NCBI GenBank assembly: GCA_038141525.1
Contig: JAYQIF010000008.1
Span: 186,001-250,000 of the forward strand
Direction of reading: 5' to 3'
DNA from: BACL21 sp038141525
GTDB lineage: Bacteria > Bacteroidota > Bacteroidia > Flavobacteriales > Flavobacteriaceae
Length of the DNA: 64,000 bases
Part shown: positions 35,201 to 44,085 of the stretch, piece after piece
How the letters are laid out: each line of letters begins with the position of its first letter
Position numbering within the stretch: the stretch's first letter is position 1
Position numbers and translations under genes: made by a program
Notes under the pieces: model-generated
The model's input: the letters and a program-made list of their open reading frames with translations, nothing else
Told to the model about the DNA's origin: nothing
The model's database searches: none

Positions 35201-35204
35201 GCCA

Positions 35205-37652
35205 TTAGTGTATTGGATCTACGTCAAAGGATACGCTGACTCGGGCAAACTCCTTTTGCAGCGTAAATCGTTGTAATACTTTTGTCAAAAACACTTTGGT
35301 TCCAGATATGGACTGTTCTTGGGGTACCTTAATCAACAACTGCTGAATATATTGGTTTCTAATTCGCGATACTGGTGGCGCGACGGGCCCTAAAACCAAA
35401 GGACCCAGTTTTTGCTCCATGACTTTATAAAGCCAAGTGGCTGCCGATTGGCAAAGACCGAGTTCCCGGTGTTTGATGGTCACCCTGATCAGTTTACAAT
35501 AAGGAGGATACTGAAACTGACGGCGCTGCTCGTTTTGTTGCTGGTACATCGTAGTGTAATCTCCGTTAACGACCTGTCTGAGCAGCGGATGATCAGGGGA
35601 ATAAGTCTGAATAAGGACGCGGCCCTGAACCCCACGTCGACCTGCACGACCACTGACTTGAGACATTAACTGAAAGGCTCTTTCTTGAGCGCGAAAATCG
35701 GGAAAATTCATGAGCTGATCAGCATTCAGGATGCCCACCAATGAAACACGATCAAAATCTAGACCTTTGGCCAACATTTGGGTCCCTACTAAAATATCTA
35801 TTTCCCCTTGGTTCATGCGCTCGATGAGTCGGGTGAACGCGTATTTACCTTTGGTGGTGTCTTGATCCATTCTCGCCAGTCGGGCCTCAGGAAATAATGC
35901 TGTTAAGGTTTGTTCAATCTGTTGGGTCCCAAGACCGATACGATCTAGCTCATGGCCGCCACAAGTCACACAGTTATGAGGAACACCCTGTTCGTGACCA
36001 CAGTAATGACAGCGCAAAAGCTCCTGATGACTGTGATACGTAAGACTCACATCGCAATCAGGACACTGAGGTACATGACCACAAGTCAAACATTCCATTA
36101 AGGCCGAAAAACCGCGTCTATTTTGAAAAAGCACTACCTGCTCACCGCGCGATAAGACCTGCTCAATGGCCTGAATTAACGGTGCGCTAAAATGATGTTT
36201 CATGAGCTTTTTTCGATATTGTTCACTGAGGTCAACCAGCTCAATATGAGGGGGAAGTACTCCTCCGTAGCGCTGGTTCAAAGAAACGAGACCAAACTTC
36301 TTTTGCTGTGTATTGCTGAACGACTCGAGCGATGGGGTTGCGGAGCCCAGAAGAACTTTGGCGCCATGCCTATGCGCGAGCATAATGGCGGCATCTCTGC
36401 CGTGGTAGCGCGGTGCAGGATTGTGTTGTTTTAGTGACGGTTCATGTGATTCGTCTAGGACCACCAAGCCCAAGTCACCAAAAGGTAAAAATATAGCCGA
36501 GCGCGCTCCCACCACAATTTGGACCGATGGGTCTCGCTGTTTGACTTTCTGAAATAATTCGACCCGTTCTGCTGACGATTGTCTCGAATGATATACTCCC
36601 ACATGCGGGCCATAAAAACGTTGGAGCCGCATGATCAACTGTGTGGTCAATTCAATTTCAGGGACAATGAACAAGACCTGTTGTTGTTTGGCCAAAACCT
36701 CCTGCATCAGGTGCATGTACAACCGGGTTTTTCCACTAGAGGTAATGCCGTGTAACAAACAAATACTGCCCTGCTCAAAGTAGGCCTTAATCTCACCCAG
36801 GGCCTGTTGCTGAGCGGGGGATAATGCAGAAAGATCCTCAGTAGGGCCTTCGTGAACCGGGGCACGATCAACAGCACGCCGCTTAATCACAACGAAGTTT
36901 TTATCTACTAAGGTATTGAGCACCGACGAGTTAGATTGTGAGGACTTAAGTAATTGAGCCTGCTGAATTTCCTCCTCATGTGGCTTGGACAGTAAAAAAA
37001 GTAAAAGTTCGCGCTGTTTTGGTGCTCTACTCAATCCTTCCAAAACCTGATTCAAGCGCGTCTCATTGAGTATCTCTGGATTTAACCGAACGAATGGTCG
37101 TACAAGTGGTTTATACTTATCATCGAGCTGTTCTTGTGCCGCAACCAGTCCCCTATCGATAAGCGCATAAATTACCCCCATTACCGAATTACGCGACAGT
37201 ATCGCACGAACCTCATCAATAGAAATTCGGGGCTGGGTGCAAAGCGCCTCCATAACCAGGTATTCTGCATCGCTCAATTCTGGCCATTGATCGGGTTCTG
37301 GATTCAACAGTTGTATGAAGGTTTCACTTTCTAAAAGCATCGCTCCTGGCAGGGCCGCTTTCATGACCTCGCCCAAAGTGCACATGTAGTAATCGGCCAT
37401 CCATTGCCAAAAAGAAAGCTGTGTCTTGGTTACAATGGGTTGCTGGTCTAATATCTGATCAATCTCCTTAGTTTCATACTCGGGCAGTGCGTCAGCTCCC
37501 ACACCAAACACCAAAGCAGTCCGCAATTTATTCCGGCCAAACGGAACCACTACCCGCATCCCGGGTCTTAGAAATGCAGCCTCAGCATCCCTAACCCTAT
37601 AGGTAAAGGTCTGTTTAATGGGCAGAGGAATGATGACATCAATAAAGGACAT
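35205..37652 (-). CDS. priA: Primosomal protein N' (replication restart helicase PriA)
   Basis: 815 residues. The N-terminal DNA-binding domain (FIDVIIPLPIKQTFTYRV, MRVVVPFGRNK) is followed by the helicase with Walker A LLHGITSSGKTRLY, DEAH-type LVVLDESHEPSLKQ, and motif ATPSLES. The eight-Cys zinc domain is complete: CLTCGHVPQCPDCDVSL and CHYCGHEQGVPHNCVTCGG. Motif V/VI: ILVGTQMLAKGLDFDRV and SQVSGRAGRRG. It reloads the replisome at stalled forks. It is the third gene of a nadC-brkB-priA run. Confidence 0.95.
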   Translation of the reverse strand: MSFIDVIIPLPIKQTFTYRVRDAEAAFLRPGMRVVVPFGRNKLRTALVFGVGADALPEYETKEIDQILDQQPIVTKTQLSFWQWMADYYMCTLGEVMKAALPGAMLLESETFIQLLNPEPDQWPELSDAEYLVMEALCTQPRISIDEVRAILSRNSVMGVIYALIDRGLVAAQEQLDDKYKPLVRPFVRLNPEILNETRLNQVLEGLSRAPKQRELLLFLLSKPHEEEIQQAQLLKSSQSNSSVLNTLVDKNFVVIKRRAVDRAPVHEGPTEDLSALSPAQQQALGEIKAYFEQGSICLLHGITSSGKTRLYMHLMQEVLAKQQQVLFIVPEIELTTQLIMRLQRFYGPHVGVYHSRQSSAERVELFQKVKQRDPSVQIVVGARSAIFLPFGDLGLVVLDESHEPSLKQHNPAPRYHGRDAAIMLAHRHGAKVLLGSATPSLESFSNTQQKKFGLVSLNQRYGGVLPPHIELVDLSEQYRKKLMKHHFSAPLIQAIEQVLSRGEQVVLFQNRRGFSALMECLTCGHVPQCPDCDVSLTYHSHQELLRCHYCGHEQGVPHNCVTCGGHELDRIGLGTQQIEQTLTALFPEARLARMDQDTTKGKYAFTRLIERMNQGEIDILVGTQMLAKGLDFDRVSLVGILNADQLMNFPDFRAQERAFQLMSQVSGRAGRRGVQGRVLIQTYSPDHPLLRQVVNGDYTTMYQQQNEQRRQFQYPPYCKLIRVTIKHRELGLCQSAATWLYKVMEQKLGPLVLGPVAPPVSRIRNQYIQQLLIKVPQEQSISGTKVFLTKVLQRFTLQKEFARVSVSFDVDPIH

Positions 37653-37671
37653 AATTACTTTTTGAGGTAAT

Positions 37672-38607
37672 TTATACCAATGGCACAGATCGTTCTTTTA
37701 ATCGCCTTAAGGACTGATCTAATTCAAATCCAAGCAACAGCAAATTCGCATTGAGCCAGATATACACTAGCATGATCAAAAGAGCACCTATGGAGCCGTA
37801 AAGCTCATTGTATTTTGAGAAGTTATTGATATACACCCCAAACCCATAGGTGGTGAGTAAGATAAGGACCGTAGTGGCTAGGGCGCCAATAGACCAAAAG
37901 CCCTTGCTCCCTCGCTTTTGAACACCAAAAAAATAAAGCGCTGCTACAATCACGTAGAGCATCACTACGAAAAACAAGTATTGAACGGCGGCGATCCAAA
38001 ACAAATCATTATCGATTAGGGTATCAGATTTGAGCCAATTGATCAGGAATTCACCGTAGGCAATTCCGCCGAGGGTCACGATTAAAATAAGGGAGAGTAA
38101 GACAGCAACCCCAACCGAGATAATATACTGTCTGATGTAGCCCCGGTTTATGGTCACATGCACCGAATACTCAAAGGCACTGAATATCGCATTGACCCCA
38201 TTGGCCATGAGAAATAATGCCAAAACAAGGGTAAACGAAAGCAATCCAGTACGCGGGTTCGTGGCAATATCCTCAATCACCGGATAAAAGAACTCATGCG
38301 TTTGTGCGGGCAATAATTCATCAATAAATCGCAAAAAACGCTCCTGAAAATTGCGAATAGGGATATAAGGAATGACGTTTAGCATAAACAGCAAAAACGG
38401 AAAAATGGCCATAAAAAAACTATAGGCAATAGCACTTGCGCGAGAAGAGAGCGCTCCTTTAATCAAGCCTACAATGTAAATTTCAATCAAATCAAAAAGG
38501 GACAACCCCTGAAAACCAGGTAAGGCGATCCACCGCAGCAGTTTAGCCAGTGCCCCAACCACAGGCCAACGTTCAAAAGAATATGTTTTGGCAGTTGTTG
38601 TACCCAT
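37672..38607 (-). CDS. YihY/BrkB family inner-membrane protein
   Basis: 311 residues with six membrane helices. Conserved YihY/BrkB strings: SSRASAIAYSFFMAIFPFLL near helix 1, FYPVIEDIATNPRTGLLSFT, NGVNAIFSAFEYSVHV and YNELYGSIGALLIMLVYIWL in the last helices. Once mis-annotated as ribonuclease BN, the family is now regarded as membrane transport-like, with unclear function. It sits 10 bp after nadC and 19 bp before priA. Confidence 0.9.
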   Translation of the reverse strand: MGTTTAKTYSFERWPVVGALAKLLRWIALPGFQGLSLFDLIEIYIVGLIKGALSSRASAIAYSFFMAIFPFLLFMLNVIPYIPIRNFQERFLRFIDELLPAQTHEFFYPVIEDIATNPRTGLLSFTLVLALFLMANGVNAIFSAFEYSVHVTINRGYIRQYIISVGVAVLLSLILIVTLGGIAYGEFLINWLKSDTLIDNDLFWIAAVQYLFFVVMLYVIVAALYFFGVQKRGSKGFWSIGALATTVLILLTTYGFGVYINNFSKYNELYGSIGALLIMLVYIWLNANLLLLGFELDQSLRRLKERSVPLV

Positions 38608-38617
38608 AATTAACTCC

Positions 38618-39478
38618 TTAGTCTACAGCTTTTAAACTCAAATCTAAATTTTGTACCGAATGAGTGATGGCTCCGCAAGAAACAAAATCTACACCACACA
38701 AGGCATAATCCCGAATGGTCTGCAGGTTAATCATACCACTGGACTCGGTCTGACAGTGATCGCCAATGAGGGCCACGGCCTTTTTTGTGTCTTCGGTACT
38801 AAAGTTATCGATTAAAATACGCGTGATCCCCTCGTGGTTTAGTATGGCCTTAATTTCATCAAAGTCACGCGCCTCAACAATAATCGGAAGATCCAATGCG
38901 CGCTCCTGCAGATAACTTTTTGTAGCCCGTATTGCGCGATCCATCCCCCCACAAAAATCAATGTGATTGTCTTTGAGCATGATTGCATCATAGAGTGCAA
39001 ATCTATGATTCACTCCGCCCCCAAGACGAACAGCCCACTTTTCTAAAGCACGAATGCCTGGGGTCGTTTTGCGGGTGTCTAAAAGGCGCGTTTTAGTGCC
39101 CTCGAGCTCAGCGACATAGGCACGGGTCTTAGTGGTAATCCCGCTCATGCGCTGCATGGCGTTGAGCACTAATCGCTCTGCCTGCAATAAAATATGACTC
39201 GGGCCTTCTACAGTAAATGCAATACTCCCTTTTTCAGCAAAAGCACCATCCTCCTGTAAGGGCTTGAAGACGACCTCATCACTTAAGGTGGCAAATACTT
39301 TTTGAGCAAATTCAAGTCCAGAGATATAGCCAGATTCCTTCACCATTAAAGCGGCTTTACCCCGCGCTGATTTAGGAATACAGGCCAGAGTCGAATGATC
39401 TCCTGAACCGATATCCTCGCGCAAGGCATTGTTAATAATGCCCTTAATTTCTTCTTGTTCTTGTGCCGCTGAAATCAA
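38618..39478 (-). CDS. nadC: Nicotinate-nucleotide pyrophosphorylase (carboxylating)
   Basis: 286 residues. Converts quinolinate and PRPP to nicotinate mononucleotide in de novo NAD synthesis. Key parts: REDIGSGDHSTLACIP; ERLVLNAMQRMSGITTKT; substrate-binding LLDTRKTTPGIRALEKWAV with the Arg/Lys/His set; GGVNHRFALYDAIMLKDNHI; and EARDFDEIKAIL, then IDNFST. A normal length and frame. The first gene of the nadC-brkB-priA run and divergent from rlmH. Confidence 0.94.
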   Translation of the reverse strand: MISAAQEQEEIKGIINNALREDIGSGDHSTLACIPKSARGKAALMVKESGYISGLEFAQKVFATLSDEVVFKPLQEDGAFAEKGSIAFTVEGPSHILLQAERLVLNAMQRMSGITTKTRAYVAELEGTKTRLLDTRKTTPGIRALEKWAVRLGGGVNHRFALYDAIMLKDNHIDFCGGMDRAIRATKSYLQERALDLPIIVEARDFDEIKAILNHEGITRILIDNFSTEDTKKAVALIGDHCQTESSGMINLQTIRDYALCGVDFVSCGAITHSVQNLDLSLKAVD

Positions 39479-39575
39479 AAAATGGGTTTTGAGCTAAATT
39501 ACTAAAATACCCAACAAATAGTTCCTGCACAAGGCGCTAACTTATCACAAATAGCAAAATGAATATCTTTACTCC

Positions 39576-40049
39576 ATGAACATAAGTTTACTGATGGTCG
39601 GACCGACCGATGACACAAATTTGGAACAGCTCATTACGGGCTATGTCAAAAGACTAAATCACTACATTAAGTTTGATCTACACACGCTTCCAACCTTAAA
39701 AAACACCAAAAATTTGAGGCCTGATCAACAAAGCCAGAAAGAGGGTGAAATGATTTTGGCCGCGCTTGCACCCGCTGACCGGATCATTTTACTGGATGAA
39801 AAAGGCAAGCAAATGAGCTCGGTGGGCTTTTCTCAGTTCATGCAAAAACAACTCAATGCCGGAGGAAAAAAATTAGTATTTGTCGTGGGTGGCCCCTATG
39901 GCTTTTCGCCAGAGGTCCGCAAACGAGCCAGCAGCAGCGTGTCTTTGTCATCCATGACTTTTAGCCACCAAATGGTGCGCTTATTTATGGTCGAGCAATG
40001 CTACAGGGCCTTCACTATACTCAAAGGAGAACCCTATCATCATGAGTGA
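39576..40049 (+). CDS. rlmH: 23S rRNA pseudouridine-1915 N3-methyltransferase
   Basis: 157 residues, a SPOUT methyltransferase acting on helix 69 of assembled 70S ribosomes. Visible: RIILLDEKGKQMSSVGFSQF, the SAM-binding knot LVFVVGGPYGFSPEVRKRAS, and the C-terminal SHQMVRLFMVEQCYRAFTIL with GEPYHHE. A normal length. A TATCTTTA box lies about 10 bases before the ATG, close to but not a perfect -7 element. Confidence 0.95.
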   Translation: MNISLLMVGPTDDTNLEQLITGYVKRLNHYIKFDLHTLPTLKNTKNLRPDQQSQKEGEMILAALAPADRIILLDEKGKQMSSVGFSQFMQKQLNAGGKKLVFVVGGPYGFSPEVRKRASSSVSLSSMTFSHQMVRLFMVEQCYRAFTILKGEPYHHE

Positions 40050-40091
40050 TTGTTCATGTACAGGTCGGCTCAAGTTTTACAGCGCCTGAAC

Positions 40092-41801
40092 TTACGGCTT
40101 GATCAAGCGCAGATAGTGCGATTGTGCTGCGTTTTGTAGCTCCAGCAAATACGCACCTTGCGGTAATGTCTGATTCCACTGTAAATTTTGCTGTGCAAAC
40201 AACCACTGTTTTTCAGCGATAAGACGACCGTCTAGACTGTATAATTTAGCACTCACAAAATTTTGCTGCCAAGTCCGGGGTAAATAAACTTCTATGGTCT
40301 CTTTAACCGGATTGATGACCAAAGGCGTAGGGTCTGCGCTAAAGTCCTCATTGGACAAGGACCCATAGATTTCAATAATGGCAAAATTGGCCATAGACTG
40401 GGTCAAACTCACATGTCCAGAATTCACCGTAGAGGCTTCAATATTATCAAAAGGCGAGGCCGAAACATCTGCTGGTCCGTGCCAATTATCTGTATCAATG
40501 GCCAAGGCACTCATGGTGGGTATAAAACTATACTCATCCTGATTTAGGGCATCGATAAATTCCTGAAGTACTGGACTTCCTCCCCCTCCAGTTAAGGCGG
40601 CAGATATATTCCCTGTTCCTCCGGGGGCACTATCAACGCCGTCCGAGGTCGATGGTGACTCCGCATCTGCCGAAAAAGTAGAAACTGGGATCCCTATGAA
40701 AAAGGTAGACACATCGGTCACAGTTATGTTTTGGCTCGCAGCTTCAGGGGTAAAATATAAAGCGATATCGATATCGGTTAGCGCGTCCACCTCGATACTG
40801 GTATTGACCACTTCCATTCCTGGGCTTCCAATAGTGGTACCATCAATGTCACCGTTAATCATAGTTACATTGCGCACGTTCTGTGGAAAGCCTAAAGCAT
40901 CGAGTTCTTGCTGAAACTCATCGCGAAAATTAGGCGCTCCAGCGGGCAAAAGCAGGTTCGGGTCTTGTTCCAAATCGGAACCTGCCAGTAAATGACCCGA
41001 CAAATGATCGATGAGCATTTGCTTAGCAGCGGTCGAGTTAAGCACAAAGTCCACTGTAGCTTGAGCAATGGGATCCCCGCCAACAACAGCAAAATAATTG
41101 ATCAAATATTGCAAAGAAATAGGAATGTTGGCTCCACGATGCGGGGAATCAAAAGATAAATACAATCTCGTTTCGTGCGGCAATCCTTCCTGCTCCATGT
41201 AGGCTAAGGCATATCTGGCAATTAAACCGCCCATACTCGGTCCCAGAACAACGAGCTCTTCACTGCCTTGTTTTTGTGCATTGATCTCTTGAATTAAAGC
41301 CACAAGAACCATGGCATTGCGTTGTATAAAATCTGCACCACCACCGATATCATAACCATCTGTAGTGTAATTTGGCGCATTCAAAATAACAATATCAAAC
41401 CCTAAATCACGTAGCTCATCGGCCAAATTCTGACCCCCATAACTCAAGCTGGCATATAAGGCCCCAATACCTCGGCCATCCCCTGGGTCAAAACCATCTA
41501 ATACAATTACCGGTCGGTCAAGAACCCCATCGACGTTGTCTAAAAATATCTCGTATTCTCCCTGTCCAAAGTACGGCTGCGCTTCACCGTAACCCTGATA
41601 AGCAATATTGGCAGTAATGGTTGACACCACTGAACGTTCAGGATAGAAGTCTGGGTTTGGAGGAGCAAAAAAGCGCCCTTGGGTCTGTGCACTAATGCCA
41701 GCGCCGTAAGGCAACATGACACTCACCAAAACAACCAAGATTCCTTGATTTAATCTTGCTGGTCTGGTCTTAAAAACATTTTTGAAGAACAAATTAATCA
41801 T
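40092..41801 (-). CDS. Secreted alpha/beta hydrolase (lipase/PGAP1-like) with type IX sorting domain
   Basis: About 569 residues from the ATG at 41801. A signal peptide (to about residue 38, ISAQTQG). The hydrolase domain (about 90-350) has VIVLDGFDPGDG, the nucleophile elbow VVLGPSMGGLIARYALAYME (GxSxG) and LSFDSPHRGANIPIS. A Gly/Ser-rich linker follows, then a C-terminal type A sorting domain (PLVINPVKETIEVYLP, GRLIAEKQWLF, GAYLLELQN). The T9SS would export or anchor it; the substrate is probably an ester or lipid but is not shown. Confidence 0.85.
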   Translation of the reverse strand: MINLFFKNVFKTRPARLNQGILVVLVSVMLPYGAGISAQTQGRFFAPPNPDFYPERSVVSTITANIAYQGYGEAQPYFGQGEYEIFLDNVDGVLDRPVIVLDGFDPGDGRGIGALYASLSYGGQNLADELRDLGFDIVILNAPNYTTDGYDIGGGADFIQRNAMVLVALIQEINAQKQGSEELVVLGPSMGGLIARYALAYMEQEGLPHETRLYLSFDSPHRGANIPISLQYLINYFAVVGGDPIAQATVDFVLNSTAAKQMLIDHLSGHLLAGSDLEQDPNLLLPAGAPNFRDEFQQELDALGFPQNVRNVTMINGDIDGTTIGSPGMEVVNTSIEVDALTDIDIALYFTPEAASQNITVTDVSTFFIGIPVSTFSADAESPSTSDGVDSAPGGTGNISAALTGGGGSPVLQEFIDALNQDEYSFIPTMSALAIDTDNWHGPADVSASPFDNIEASTVNSGHVSLTQSMANFAIIEIYGSLSNEDFSADPTPLVINPVKETIEVYLPRTWQQNFVSAKLYSLDGRLIAEKQWLFAQQNLQWNQTLPQGAYLLELQNAAQSHYLRLIKP

Positions 41802-41849
41802 GTTAAGATAGGTTTTTTCAGACCCCATACAGGATCATCGAATTAGTAA

Positions 41850-43208
41850 TTACTTCATCATTTTTTTGATCCACTTGAGTTTTTTATCGCCCAATGGCGG
41901 ATATTTCAGGGGTGCTTCAAACCAATTTTTTTTGTACATCACACTTTTGCGATGACTGAAACAATCCATGCCATGCTCACCGTGGTAAGCGCCAATTCCG
42001 CTGTGCCCCACTCCGCCGAAAGGCAAATAAGGGTTGCTTAAATGCATCACAACATCATTCACCGCACCGCCGCCAAAAGAAAGCTCTGAGAGCACTTTTT
42101 GATATTCTTTCTTGCGGTCACTAAAAACATAGGCGGCCAAAGGTTTTTCCAGAGTTTTAATCTGCACCACGGCATCATTGATGTTATCGTAGGTCATCAC
42201 AGGCAGAATGGGGCCAAAGATCTCTTCTTGCATTACGGCATCGTCGAGAGTTACATCAACCATGATTGTCGGTTCAATATAACGTTGATCTCTGTCGTAT
42301 CGCCCACCGTAAAAGATTTTATCCTTATCGATTAATGTCTTCAGTCGATCGAAATGGCGTTCATTGATGATCTGACAGTAGTGCCGCTGGCCATGAGTGT
42401 AATTATTGCGCTTCAATTCAAGTAGTACAGGCCTTAAGAAAGTCATCACGCACGGACCGGTGCACCAAAACATAATCCGGTGCAACACAGGTTTGCCCTG
42501 CGTTCAAGAATTTTCCCCAGATGAGTCTTTTGGCAGTCAATCCCAAATTAGCCGATTGACTCACAATGGCAGGTGACTTGCCTCCAAGCTCCAGGGTAAC
42601 AGGCGTCAGGTGCTTTGCCGCTGCCTGATAAACAATCTTCCCCACATGAGTGCTGCCCGTATAAAATATATGGTCCCATTTTAGACTCAATAAATCACCC
42701 GTTGCTTTGGCATCACCTTGAACCACCACTAAATGTCCAGGGTCAAAATTCGAGTTGATCATTTCTTCTATGATGGCAGCCACTGCTGGTGCATTTTCAC
42801 TTGGCTTCAGCACAGCGGTATTACCAGCAGCAATAGCCGATACAGCAGGTTGTAACAACAAAAGCACTGGGTAATTCCAAGCGCCTATGATCAAATTAAC
42901 CCCGAGAGGTTCTCGCCAGATGGCGCTGCTGGCTGGCCAATTGATCCAATTGGTGCGTACACGCTTAGGGCGCATCCACTTTTGAGGTGCTTTTTGGCCC
43001 GAGCTATTTCTTCGTAGAGCATAGAAAATTCAGTGGTAAAACTCTCAAATTCAGATTTTTGAAAGTCCTGATAAAGAGCGGCGACAATTCGATCTTCGTA
43101 GGCCCTAAGCATATGGTCAAATTGACGTAACACGCTCATACGTGCGCTATAGCTCAGGGTTAAACCACGGTCAAAATAAATACGTTGTTGCTCGTGAAAA
43201 GAGGACAC
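41850..43208 (-). CDS. Aldehyde dehydrogenase (ALDH3-like), two frameshifts
   Basis: About 452 residues after repair. Oxidises aldehydes to acids with NAD(P). Motifs in order: GVNLIIGAWNYPVLLLLQPA (catalytic Asn), VLKPSENAPA, FYTGSTHVGKIV (cofactor), VTLELGGKSPAIV (general-base Glu), NAGQTCVAPDYVL (nucleophilic Cys), EEIFGPILPVM, FGGVGHSGIGAYHGEHGMD. Lack of an N-terminal extension and the ending YPPLGDKKLKW fit ALDH3/fatty aldehyde types. Breaks: 42980-42983 (one base missing from TTTT, restoring HLKKWMRPK) and near 42430 (one extra base before VLLELKRNN). Probably sequence error. Confidence 0.9.
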
Positions 43209-43212
43209 GGAA

Positions 43213-44010
43213 TTATTGTTTTTCTCTGTTCAAGATACGGTATTCCTCGTAACATTCACTGATGGCGTCAAGAATTTGTAGGTCATTAGCCGTTTGGATG
43301 AATTCCGCCGAATAACTGCAATTGTTCAGAATCTCATCAATGTCAGCACGCTCGAGTTGAAGCACAGCCATTAAGGTTTCTCGATCAAATTTAGATTGGA
43401 GCAAATTGCGGATTTGATCGTCTTGCTTCATTTGTTTGAGTTTGCGCATCTGTTTAGGGCGCTTACCAAAGACATTATATAAAAAATCCGCAGGGTTAAA
43501 TAAAGCACTCAAGACCTTGGTTACCGCTCCAGGTTGCTTCTTTCCGCCTTCATAGCCGCCACCCACTCCAGGGATGCGGTATCTATAATCGTCGTAAATG
43601 GGAATGATTTTGGCATCAACCTCAACGTAACCTGTCAGCTGAACCGGCTTGACAACAACTTCCTCAAGCGCAATCCCTAATTCAGTCATTTTAACCTTAA
43701 TAAAGTCGTATTTGAGCCAGTCATTGGTCACGCGAACACGAATGGATCGAAATCCAAGATAAGAGAAATATAGGGTATCGTTTACAGAGGCACGCAATTT
43801 AAAGGCTCCTTCTACGTCCGTAGTGGTGCCAATAACTTTGTTTAGGTTGACGATATTTACGTTTTCCAGTTCACTGTCATCGGCATCGTTTATCACAACA
43901 CCGTTAATGATTACTCCGGGATCATCCTCGGACGCCACATCGGGCTGTGTCTCTTGTGACAAAGCAAAAAACGGCAGAACCAATATGAAAAACAACAAAC
44001 GGATCTTCAT
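43213..44010 (-). CDS. Carboxypeptidase-regulatory-like domain protein
   Basis: 265 residues from the ATG at 44010, with a signal peptide (LLFFILVLPFFALSQ). The CarboxypepD_reg (Ig-like) domain spans about 30-115: INGVVINDADDSELENVNIV, GTTTDVEGAFKLRASVNDTL, YFSYLGFRSIRVRV. This is the same module found at the N-terminus of SusC/TonB-dependent receptors, but no barrel follows. The rest is a helical, charged region (FGKRPKQMRKLKQMKQDDQI). Envelope protein of unknown role. It ends four bases before the aldehyde dehydrogenase start. Confidence 0.82.
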   Translation of the reverse strand: MKIRLLFFILVLPFFALSQETQPDVASEDDPGVIINGVVINDADDSELENVNIVNLNKVIGTTTDVEGAFKLRASVNDTLYFSYLGFRSIRVRVTNDWLKYDFIKVKMTELGIALEEVVVKPVQLTGYVEVDAKIIPIYDDYRYRIPGVGGGYEGGKKQPGAVTKVLSALFNPADFLYNVFGKRPKQMRKLKQMKQDDQIRNLLQSKFDRETLMAVLQLERADIDEILNNCSYSAEFIQTANDLQILDAISECYEEYRILNREKQ

Positions 44011-44085
44011 CACAACGATTTCGGCTAAAATTAACCAATTACCGACAATTAAATTTGAATATTTTGTGAAAATCACAGCCAGGAT